Assembly (NCBI GenBank): GCA_003339415.1
Contig: PDHQ01000274.1
Location: 1-26,652, forward strand
Direction: 5' to 3'
DNA: 26,652 nt
Source: Ophiocordyceps camponoti-saundersi (nom. inval.)
Lineage: Eukaryota > Ascomycota > Sordariomycetes > Hypocreales > Ophiocordycipitaceae
Positions 19,658 to 26,652 of this stretch are shown in pieces. A program made the position numbers and the translations under genes. Each line of letters begins with the position of its first letter. Position 1 is the first letter of the stretch. Below the pieces are notes generated by a model, which was given only the letters and a program-made list of their open reading frames with translations, was not told the origin of the DNA and searched no databases.

Positions 19658-20321
19658 ATGGTAGAAAAGAGGTGGAAGGGTGTTTTTTTTTTCTTCGGCT
19701 GTCGTGTGGTACCTATTCATATGTTGTCAGCTGCTTCCTACCTTGCTACCGTGAATCATCATCAGTGATATTCGTATGTGTGGGTGCAGGAACTGCTGTG
19801 TGAAGATGAGATGCTGCTGGGTGGGAGTAGAATGTAAGTGGGCTTGATGTGATTACTAACTGTTACGCAGTGTGAGTGCTACAGCCTACAGGTGGGTGGG
19901 TGGTTTTACGTGATGGTTGTGTGCGTTGAAACTCTTCATGTTCTACCGGTGGCTGCGTCGGTTCCTTCGGGAGGGGAGGGAGGGGGAGGGTCGACAGAGC
20001 TCAACCATTGAGGAGGGCAGACTTACAAACATACCACCTACATGCGACCTCCCCCCCTTTCCTCTACTCCCTGCCTACTGGCTGCTATGCATCAGCCCCT
20101 TTCTGGCTCGAAAGTTCTTCGCATCTCCTTCGCAGGCGCCTCCACTTTACCGTGCCAAAGGTGAATACGGATAGAGTACGACACTTGTCCGAGATAGGCA
20201 TGACCGGCGTCAGGACCTATAAGTTATACGTCCGTCCGTCCATCTCCGCCTCCCTTCTCTCCAACTACCAGGTAACGCACACATCTACATACAACCCTTC
20301 CTAAAACCGCCAACCTCCATC
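19658..20321. promoter_or_regulatory. Intergenic: RPA49 3' end and isomerase promoter
   Basis: The 664 bp hold a poly-T run at 19683-19691, GT-rich DNA, and a TATAAGT box at 20218-20224, 98 bp before the next ATG. A CT-rich stretch follows the box, as expected of a transcription start region. No gene is supported inside. Confidence 0.6.
20218..20224 (+). promoter_or_regulatory. Candidate TATA box of the enoyl-CoA isomerase gene
   Basis: TATAAGT 98 bp upstream of the start codon, followed by a pyrimidine-rich segment. Sequence and spacing only. Confidence 0.45.
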
Positions 20322-21265
20322 ATGGCACCATCATCGTCACCGACCTCGTCCGTCATAAGCGTCGAGTACCGCGGTCGAGTGGCCGTCATCACCATTGCTA
20401 ATGAGGGGAAGCTGAACGCGCTGACGAGGCCACAATTCACCGAGCTGGACAACGGCCTTCGCGAGGTAGCGACGCACGACGAGGTCTTCGTCACCGTCTT
20501 GCTTGCACGCGGACGCTATTTCTCCTCGTTCGACAGCCCCCTTTCCCTTTTCCTCCATGCACTCTCTCCATCATCGTGTTGTGTTTTTTTGCCGTACTGA
20601 CTTGATGTTTTCATCTTGGTTCAAGCGGCGCTGACGTCACCTCCGTCCGTGACCCCGAGGACGGCAACGACGACAACGTTGCCGGTGTTCGAACCCGTTG
20701 GCTTGGCAACTTCGTAGCCGGCAACTTGAGCATCACGCACGCCTTCGCCACTCATCCCAAGATTCTGGTCGTCGGCCTCAACGGACCGGTCGTCGGACTT
20801 ACAGCCGCCTTGATCTCCTTCGCAGACTTCATCTACGCCGTTCCACACACCTTTCTCCTCGCTCCCTTTTCGTCATTGGGCTTGGTGGCGGAGGGAGGGG
20901 CGTCGAGGGCCATGGTTCGTCGGTTGGGACCGACGAGGGCTAATGAGGCTCTTCTCATGAGCAAACGCCTCACTGCTTCCGAGCTGGAAGCTTGTGGCTT
21001 TCTCAACGCAGTCTTTCCCTTTGGTCTTGGACAGGATGAGGCTTTCCGTTCGAGGGTTTTGCAGGAGGTTGATGATCGTTTGGGCGATCACCTTGACGGG
21101 GGGAGCATGCTGGCTATTAAGCAGCAAATCGTCGGACCGGACATGAACACGCTTCACTCTCAGAACGTGCAAGAGGTCTTCGCCGGCCTCGATCGATTCA
21201 TGGCCGGCATCCCGCAGAGAGAGTTTCGCAAGCTTGCCAATCGCGAAAAGAGACACAAGCTATGA
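20322..21265 (+). CDS. Peroxisomal enoyl-CoA isomerase/hydratase family protein
   Basis: This crotonase-fold protein is most like fungal peroxisomal delta3,delta2-enoyl-CoA isomerases (Eci1 type), which shift double bonds during beta-oxidation of unsaturated fatty acids. Exons are 20322-20527 and 20626-21265, for 281 residues, matching the family. The 98-nt intron splits the conserved RYFSSGADVTSV segment, one oxyanion-hole loop; the other is NGPVVGLTAALISFADFIYA. FSSLGLVAEGGAS is where the catalytic acid of isomerases lies, with Glu in LVAEGGA. The C-terminus HKL fits a PTS1 peroxisome signal; yeast Eci1 ends HRL. It is convergent with COG1, with only 10 bp between the stops. The exact reaction (isomerase or dienoyl isomerase) is not settled by sequence alone. 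Confidence 0.9.
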
Positions 21266-21275
21266 ATGCTTCTCT

Positions 21276-23594
21276 TCAGGCCAAGAGTCCGAAGAGCAGG
21301 CTCGTGCGCTGCCAGTATTCCTGCGAGGCGTTGGCGATGCGAAGCCGTGACGCTTCATCGTCGAGGCCCGTCTGCATGTATATCTCGTCCTCGACACTCT
21401 TCAACTCTGGCCAAGACGTCGATGCTGACGTGCGTCCGATCGAGCATGCAAGATACGAGACATCAAAGAGCCACTGGGTGGCCACGTCACGTTTCCCGTC
21501 GCCCTGTTCCTTGCTTTCCTCTCGTGCTTCCTCGTCATCGCCCTCTTCGCTCCCTGTCGTCTTGTCTGGCGAGGACAGGCCGGCGAGCTCTGTCCGCCAG
21601 GATTCGACCAGCGCTTGGCACGCGTGCTTCTTGAGAGCCGTCACCGCTGTCGCGCTCCAGAGGTCGAGGCCGGCACCAGCCATCGACTGGCACAATGTGT
21701 GGAGGAAGCGGAACATACCGGAAGACGGTTGCGTCGGAAGCGCCGGCTCTCCCTCCCATAGCGGCTTTCCCGCCACTCTTCTATCGGGTAGGAACGTCGT
21801 CCTGAGGTTGTCCAGTGCCTTCGCCGACACCTGAGCGACCATGCTGCCGTGAAGGCTCGGCACGAGAGCGAGTCCCAAATCCTGAGCGGCCGGTCGATCC
21901 GGGAGCCTGGCGCGCATTTCCCTGAGTACGCGCAGCATATACATGGCCATGGATCCGCTGCTCGCCTCTCCCGACTTTCCCTCCCACAGCCTGCCGAGCT
22001 GCGCGTTGAGGTTGACGAAGGCGGCGTCGAGGCATGCGTCCAGCTTCTCCCGGAGCTTACGGGGATCGTCCCTGCTAAGCGCCTGCTGCCTCGCCTCAAT
22101 CGTCTCCTCGTCCTCGACCTCTTCGTAGTCGTTTTCCCATCGCTGCTTCTCTAGCTTCTCCAGCGCCTTCCTGAGGCCATCGACGACTCTTACCCACGAG
22201 CTGTATCGTTGCGCAGCCTCCGACACGGCTTTACTGCGGCCGTTTAGCCGCGTCGACACCTCTCGCATGAAAGGCACAGCCCCATCGGCCAGCGCCGCAT
22301 CGTAGCCGTCCTCGTCCCACAGGCCGGGCAGTTTGTCCGAGACACCCGCCTGCCAGTTCCCCAACGTGGTCTCCATATCAGAGCCAACCAGATGAAGCGT
22401 CGCCACTTTGTCCTCCAGTACCGCCAGCATGCGCGAGCTGATGGCGTCTCGCATATCGTCTTGCATTTCTCCTGGGTCGAACCCCTTGGCACGGCCCCCG
22501 TCCCTGATCCAAAGTCTCAAAACCTTCGTCCGGAGGTCGATAATGGCCTCGGGGTCCGTCATGTGCTCTAGCGTCTTCGTCAAGCCTTCAAGATTGACAC
22601 GACCGCCTTGAGAGGCCCAGTCGCCAAGCATGCTCCGGGCTTGCTGTCCTTCGAGGTCGTCATGTCGAACGAAAGGCGTGAAGAGCAGCATCTCCTCGCC
22701 ACACCAACGTTGACGTACGTCGAGCTGGAGACTCTCAAGACACTGGAGATGAGCGTCGGAGAGTAGTGGTTGACTCTTGAGACGGGCCAGGGCCGGTGAA
22801 AGCTTGGCTGGAACCAAAGCCTGGACTTGAAGGAGTGTTGTCGTGTAGAGCCGAATGCTGCGGAGCACGTCCTCGGCTCCCTCCTCGCGGGTAAAGGCCA
22901 GCATCATGGCCTCGCCCCTTACGGAGAGAAAATGCCGCAACACGTCTCGCGCTCCAGAGCTGGTGATGAGGCTATACGCGCAGAGCGGCTCCAGCACGTC
23001 ACCGCCATCTGCCCTGTTCAATGCCCTCCGAACACAGCCAAGTAGACGGCGGCGCAGCGTAGCTATTGATTTCTTGGGTGCCTCAAGCCGGCGTGCAGTG
23101 ATCCCAGTCTCCTCATCGAGGCTCTTGATCAATAGCCGGCCCAAAACCCAGACCTTTGTCGCCAGAACCAGTCTCTGGCTCCCGTCTTCGAGCCCCCCCT
23201 GTCCCCTGAGTATCCTACCGACCGAAAGTAGACAGGCGTCCAGCAGCTTCAACCGTGTGGCTCTACCCGTATCAGCAGCGTCTTCTTCATCAGCCACGAA
23301 GCTCGCCAGACCCGAAGCCTTAACCGAGACGATCTTGCGGCCGCAACGCCCGCCCACGTCGGACAGCAGGTCCTGAAGCCTGTCGGTATCATGGCGCATC
23401 TTGACAATGGTGTCGGCCGTACCCAGCAGGTCCCGATACGAGCCTCCGACTTGCGTCCGCAGCCGGTTTGACTTGTCGTCGATCTCGGCGCGGAGGGCAT
23501 TGTGGATGGCACGGATCTGCGGCAGCGTGTGCTTGGCGGAAAAGATCTGCGCCGAGGATGTGAGCGTCGACGAATCGGGACGAGTCGACGCCAT
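21276..23594 (-). CDS. COG1: Conserved oligomeric Golgi complex subunit 1
   Basis: Cog1 is part of lobe A of the eight-subunit COG tether, which captures retrograde vesicles at the Golgi. The intronless 772-residue frame starts with a variable tail, then the family's N-terminal coiled-coil block around residues 24-70. That block includes QIRAIHNALRAEIDDKS, YRDLLGTADTIVKMR and LQDLLSDV. The rest is helical and weakly conserved, as usual for COG subunits, with a charged, probably disordered insert near residues 685-705 (SPDKTTGSEEGDDEEAREES). The start ATG at 23594 is the first in frame and places the block at the usual distance. Dense antisense open frames here reflect codon bias only. Confidence 0.9.
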   Translation of the reverse strand: MASTRPDSSTLTSSAQIFSAKHTLPQIRAIHNALRAEIDDKSNRLRTQVGGSYRDLLGTADTIVKMRHDTDRLQDLLSDVGGRCGRKIVSVKASGLASFVADEEDAADTGRATRLKLLDACLLSVGRILRGQGGLEDGSQRLVLATKVWVLGRLLIKSLDEETGITARRLEAPKKSIATLRRRLLGCVRRALNRADGGDVLEPLCAYSLITSSGARDVLRHFLSVRGEAMMLAFTREEGAEDVLRSIRLYTTTLLQVQALVPAKLSPALARLKSQPLLSDAHLQCLESLQLDVRQRWCGEEMLLFTPFVRHDDLEGQQARSMLGDWASQGGRVNLEGLTKTLEHMTDPEAIIDLRTKVLRLWIRDGGRAKGFDPGEMQDDMRDAISSRMLAVLEDKVATLHLVGSDMETTLGNWQAGVSDKLPGLWDEDGYDAALADGAVPFMREVSTRLNGRSKAVSEAAQRYSSWVRVVDGLRKALEKLEKQRWENDYEEVEDEETIEARQQALSRDDPRKLREKLDACLDAAFVNLNAQLGRLWEGKSGEASSGSMAMYMLRVLREMRARLPDRPAAQDLGLALVPSLHGSMVAQVSAKALDNLRTTFLPDRRVAGKPLWEGEPALPTQPSSGMFRFLHTLCQSMAGAGLDLWSATAVTALKKHACQALVESWRTELAGLSSPDKTTGSEEGDDEEAREESKEQGDGKRDVATQWLFDVSYLACSIGRTSASTSWPELKSVEDEIYMQTGLDDEASRLRIANASQEYWQRTSLLFGLLA

Positions 23595-24023
23595 GACGAG
23601 ACTTTGCTCCTCTGCTGCTGGGAGGAGGGAATCGCGTGAAAGGGGGAGGATGACGATAGCTTGAAATGGTCAATCCGTAATGGGCGGTGAGTCGAGGTTC
23701 GATCGAGGTGGGGTGGCGGTGCGCACTTTTGTTTTTCCCGTCTGATTAGATTGAGGAGGCGCGGCTACATCTAGCCTCTAGGTAATGATCTATCCGACGT
23801 CTGTATCCGTAATCCGCGTGCTGATCATGTCCCATGGACTGATAGACTGATAACCCGATAGGCTGATAGCCCGATAGGCTGATAGCCGAGTCGCACCATC
23901 ATGACTCGACCGTGGGCTCGCAGCGTAGCGAGCGCGACAGTTACATACATACGGACCGGGAGAATATCAAGTTGTTTGCATATATGCGTATACATACTAC
24001 ACTTTGGCTACATCCAGTACATC
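23595..24023. promoter_or_regulatory. Intergenic: COG1 promoter and SAS10 3' end
   Basis: The 429 bp between two minus-strand genes include a short tandem repeat at 23839-23887. No gene or RNA is supported. Confidence 0.6.
23839..23887. repeat. 16-bp tandem repeat (CTGATAGCCCGATAGG)
   Basis: Two nearly identical 16-bp units (23847-23862 and 23863-23878) are flanked by partial copies on both sides. They sit about 250 bp upstream of the COG1 start. Confidence 0.8.
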
Positions 24024-25805
24024 CTACAGCTTGATGCTCTTAATGACGGCGGCGTTGATGCCCGTCCGCTCGCCGTGATAGCCGCCCTTCGGCTCGCCGC
24101 CCTTCCACACCGGCCGCATGCTCCTCAGTTTCTTCTGCTTGGCATCATACTGTTTCCTCCTCCTCACTCGAGGATTCCGCACGTCCTTGTTCCTCTTCGG
24201 GGCCAGACCCTTGTTCTTCTCGATAGCATATGTCACCTTTCTCTTGCCGTCCTCGCCAATCTCCTCCTTTTGAACCACTCGGTCCGCCTTGCTCGCCGCT
24301 GCGTAGGCGGCATACCGCGCAGCCTTTTCGTCTCGCTTGGCCTTAGACGCCTGCGCCACCTGGTTGTAGTAGTCGTCCTCATCCGCACGCATGTCGTTGG
24401 CGAGATTATCCTCTTTTTCGTCGTCGTCATCATCGCCACCGTCGTCGGCTTTCGCACCCCTTTTACCTCGTTTCTCTGCTTCAGTTACGAGACGGGCCTG
24501 GCGGTCACGTAGTCGTTCTCTATGTGGAATGTCGGCATCTCCCCCAGCGTCGCGCCCGGCACCAGCCCGGCGATTGGCCTTTTGCACAATTTGTGATGTG
24601 TAGAATCTGAGACTCTTTCGTCGGGAAGCCTTGTCTAGCGCCGCTTGCGCGTCCATGGCGTCTTCTTCACCAAAGTCGGAACTATCGTCGGCCCTCGGAG
24701 CTGCCTCTTCTCGTTTATGTCCCTTTGGCCTGCCTTTACCGAGAGGCAGGTTGTAGAGGTCGGCTACCTCATCTTCGATCTCCTTGGCCTTGGCATGTTT
24801 CTTGGCTTGCTTGACTGCGGTAGACCGAATCTTCTTTTTTTCGCTTTTCTCCGGTTTCCTGCTGTCATCTCTCACGGCATCGACGGTGGTGTCGGGAATC
24901 GGCGGATCGGTTCGACGCCCGCGGCATTTGACATCCTTGACTCTTTCCCAAGCGTTGCGGCAAGAGACCAGAGTCGTCATGATGTCATGGTCACGCAACT
25001 CAGAAGGGGGCAGCGGCTTCTGCACACTGGAGGCATCTCGCGCCGGAGAGGTGAATATGGCAAAATAGCTGGCCAGCGCAGCGACATAGCAACCCAGTAT
25101 CCAGTACTTGATGGACTCTAGCGACTGGCCCGGTTTCCCCTGAGCCTCGGCTTGCAGAGTCTTTAAGACTGGTTGCAGCTTCTGGAACTCGTCGACGAGA
25201 TATGAGAACTCGGGATAATTTATACCGAGAATTTTCAACCGATCTTCTGATGTGACTTCGTCAGGTATTTCGAAGTGTTTCAGAAGTTCAGTGACCGCCT
25301 CGTCGTTTCCCTCTGCCTTAGCGTCGACATCACGAGTCAACCATTCCTGGCCGTCAAAGACGAAGTCCTCCTCTCTCATCTTTGACAGCTTCTTCTTCTG
25401 CAAACGTTTTGCTTCGACTTCTTCCTCGATAGCATCGGCTTCGGTTTCTATCTTGTCCGCATCGTAGTAGGCCTGCTTGGAGGAGCCCCACCAGCCAGCG
25501 TCCGGGTCTTCCTCATCATCGACGGAGTTTTTGGACCTTTTCCTGCGATTGTGGTCCAAACTCGGGTCCTGGTAGGGGAATATTTCTTCGTCGGACAATT
25601 CCATATCCTCTTCTGTCTTCCTCCGCCGTTTAGACGCCGGTTCGTCGTCGAGTAATATCTGGTCTCGAGCCAGGAAGTACTCGTCCTCAGAGTCGGCGAC
25701 ATCCTCGAACGTTGATATCGGCCCAAGCCGAGCATCTGCCGGGTCAATATCTCGCGGCCCATGAGGCTCAAAGGCACGTCCGGGGGCTCTTCTCTTTTTG
25801 CCCAT
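24024..25805 (-). CDS. UTP3: Sas10/Utp3 small-subunit processome protein
   Basis: Sas10/Utp3 belongs to the U3 snoRNP-containing SSU processome, which cleaves and folds pre-18S rRNA in the nucleolus. The intronless frame gives 593 residues, typical of the family. An N-terminal basic start (MGKKRRAPGR) leads to acidic clusters (DSEDEYFL, DEEDPDAGWWGSSK), then DFVFDGQEW. A Sas10/C1D helical domain spans about residues 195-270, with a long basic-acidic middle after it. The C-terminal Sas10 signature RRRKQYDAKQKKLRSMRPVW and the end YHGERTGINAAVIKSIKL are clear. ATG 25805 is chosen; nothing upstream in frame begins with ATG. A CCAAT box lies 157 bp before it. The symbol SAS10 is equally used. Confidence 0.95.
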   Translation of the reverse strand: MGKKRRAPGRAFEPHGPRDIDPADARLGPISTFEDVADSEDEYFLARDQILLDDEPASKRRRKTEEDMELSDEEIFPYQDPSLDHNRRKRSKNSVDDEEDPDAGWWGSSKQAYYDADKIETEADAIEEEVEAKRLQKKKLSKMREEDFVFDGQEWLTRDVDAKAEGNDEAVTELLKHFEIPDEVTSEDRLKILGINYPEFSYLVDEFQKLQPVLKTLQAEAQGKPGQSLESIKYWILGCYVAALASYFAIFTSPARDASSVQKPLPPSELRDHDIMTTLVSCRNAWERVKDVKCRGRRTDPPIPDTTVDAVRDDSRKPEKSEKKKIRSTAVKQAKKHAKAKEIEDEVADLYNLPLGKGRPKGHKREEAAPRADDSSDFGEEDAMDAQAALDKASRRKSLRFYTSQIVQKANRRAGAGRDAGGDADIPHRERLRDRQARLVTEAEKRGKRGAKADDGGDDDDDEKEDNLANDMRADEDDYYNQVAQASKAKRDEKAARYAAYAAASKADRVVQKEEIGEDGKRKVTYAIEKNKGLAPKRNKDVRNPRVRRRKQYDAKQKKLRSMRPVWKGGEPKGGYHGERTGINAAVIKSIKL

Positions 25806-25960
25806 GGCGTTTTTCGCGACTGTGAGGGACACAGATAGGTGAGGGAGGTTGGACCCGTTGGATGGAGGTTGACTGGAGCTACCTATGTCTTGAAAATTTT
25901 CCGTCGACGAGGCCGGTTACGTAGACGGCGGGCTGGACAGTGGAAAAACATTTTCCCGTG

Positions 25961-25965
25961 ATTGG
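25961..25965 (-). promoter_or_regulatory. CCAAT box upstream of SAS10/UTP3
   Basis: CCAAT on the minus strand, about 157 bp before the start codon, a plausible site for the Hap/CBF complex. Short motif, so chance is possible. Confidence 0.35.
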
Positions 25966-26541
25966 GCTGCAGTTGTGTTGCAGTCACTTGCAGATATAAT
26001 GCTCACGAGCAGCGCAGCAGCATCAACAAGGCCGCAGTGTGACGAGGCCGCAATGCAACAAAGCCGCATTGTAGGCCACCCCGGCTCACCAGCGCCGGCA
26101 CGTCACCCCCGAACTCCTCAGCAGAGAAGCCGTCGACGGCGGTGCACCACTAAGCCCATGCCAGGTCATGTGCGACCCATCCTCCTGACGCCAGCGACTC
26201 AGCGCCCCTTGTTTAGATCCGAGACTAAGGGCCCGCGTGGGGGACGAGACTCGTGACGCGGACACAACATCGACTCGAGGACAGGAGATGCTGTCAACTC
26301 TGACGTCGCTCGCAGCCCTCAGCTACCGCCGTCTCACCCTCGCGTCTCGCCTAAGCAAGCGACGAGGCCGTTAGACTCAGACAAGAATCCATACCACACC
26401 TACAGGCATGTAGATATGTGGCATGTATCATGGATGTATGTACGGATATGTATGCGCAGCGATATGTATGTACGTGCATACCAGGTATGTAAGATGGAAA
26501 TACATACAATACAGGGGGTTTGTTCAATCATTTCCTCCGCC

Positions 26542-26542
<1 letters not shown>

Positions 26543-26616
<74 letters not shown>
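26543..26616. repeat. Poly-C homopolymer, 74 nt
   Basis: An uninterrupted run of 74 C on the plus strand near the right edge, in non-coding DNA. Confidence 0.95.
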
Positions 26617-26652
26617 ACAAACAACAACAACCATGCAAACAAAAAACAACTC

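Larger units (their letters stand above)
25806..26652. other. Right-end non-coding region, SAS10/UTP3 promoter
   Basis: The 847 bp contain a minus-strand CCAAT box (25961-25965), the inverted repeat GGAAAA/TTTTCC (about 25942-25956), and imperfect GCCGCA-containing repeats at 26030-26070. GTATGTA-rich DNA at 26400-26500 and a 74-nt poly-C tract follow. A 28-codon frame from 26288 has no support. Confidence 0.6.

Noticed and set aside
20680..20705. tRNA B-box-like GTTCGAACCC
   Set aside because: It lies inside the conserved isomerase exon and has no cloverleaf or A box around it.
23839..23887. CRISPR-like repeat
   Set aside because: Units are contiguous without spacers, and the host is a eukaryote.
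26288..26374. 28-codon frame with a basic, presequence-like N-terminus
   Set aside because: It stops without a splice donor in phase; such short frames are expected by chance.
26400..26642. Minus-strand frame ending in a long glycine run
   Set aside because: It is the translation of the poly-C tract plus microsatellite DNA.

Overview
This window looks like an ordinary, gene-dense piece of nuclear chromosome from a filamentous ascomycete, most likely a Sordariomycete and possibly Hypocreales. The evidence is short spliceosomal introns (about 52-98 nt, GT..AG, with CTAAC/CTGAC-type branch sites), C-ending codon preference in conserved genes, pyrimidine-rich leaders, and intergenic DNA strewn with TAGGTA/TACCTA motifs and long homopolymers. 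The order assignment is an inference. I see no mobile element, CRISPR array, tRNA, rRNA or biosynthetic cluster.

Layout. 106-1373 (-): amino-acid permease of the Mup1/LAT type, with its 3' part beyond the left edge. 1654-3536 (-): GPI mannosyltransferase III (GPI10/PIG-B type), three exons. 4562-6005 (+): ornithine aminotransferase, three exons, behind a 1 kb divergent region holding a TATA box and two possible uORFs. 6006-9141: a 3.1 kb stretch without a conventional gene, with TAGG-rich DNA, one convincing intron inside a 34-codon candidate ORF, and a 1.3 kb pyrimidine-rich tract free of ATG with 81 consecutive Cs. 9142-12103 (+): autophagy kinase Atg1, three exons. 13313-14260 (+): an intronless zeta-toxin-family P-loop kinase with unusual codon use. 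14533-16732 (-): an FHA-domain Ser/Thr kinase of the Chk2/Mek1 kind, seven exons. 17312-17441 (+): ribosomal protein eL41, 25 residues, split by an intron and preceded by a likely 5'UTR intron. 18201-19657 (+): RNA polymerase I subunit A49. 20322-21265 (+): a peroxisomal enoyl-CoA isomerase/hydratase ending in HKL. 21276-23594 (-): Cog1, tail to tail with the isomerase and only 10 bp between stop codons. 24024-25805 (-): Sas10/Utp3. The right end is non-coding and carries 74 consecutive Cs.

The genes are mostly unrelated housekeeping functions, not one pathway. Three of them (eL41, A49, Sas10/Utp3) belong to ribosome production, and Atg1 and ornithine aminotransferase to nitrogen and starvation physiology, but nothing shows co-regulation. 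I did not find a clear undescribed system. The best leads are the zeta-family gene, the ATG1 upstream region with its spliced small ORF and ATG-free leader, and two GC-AG introns required to keep conserved domains in frame.
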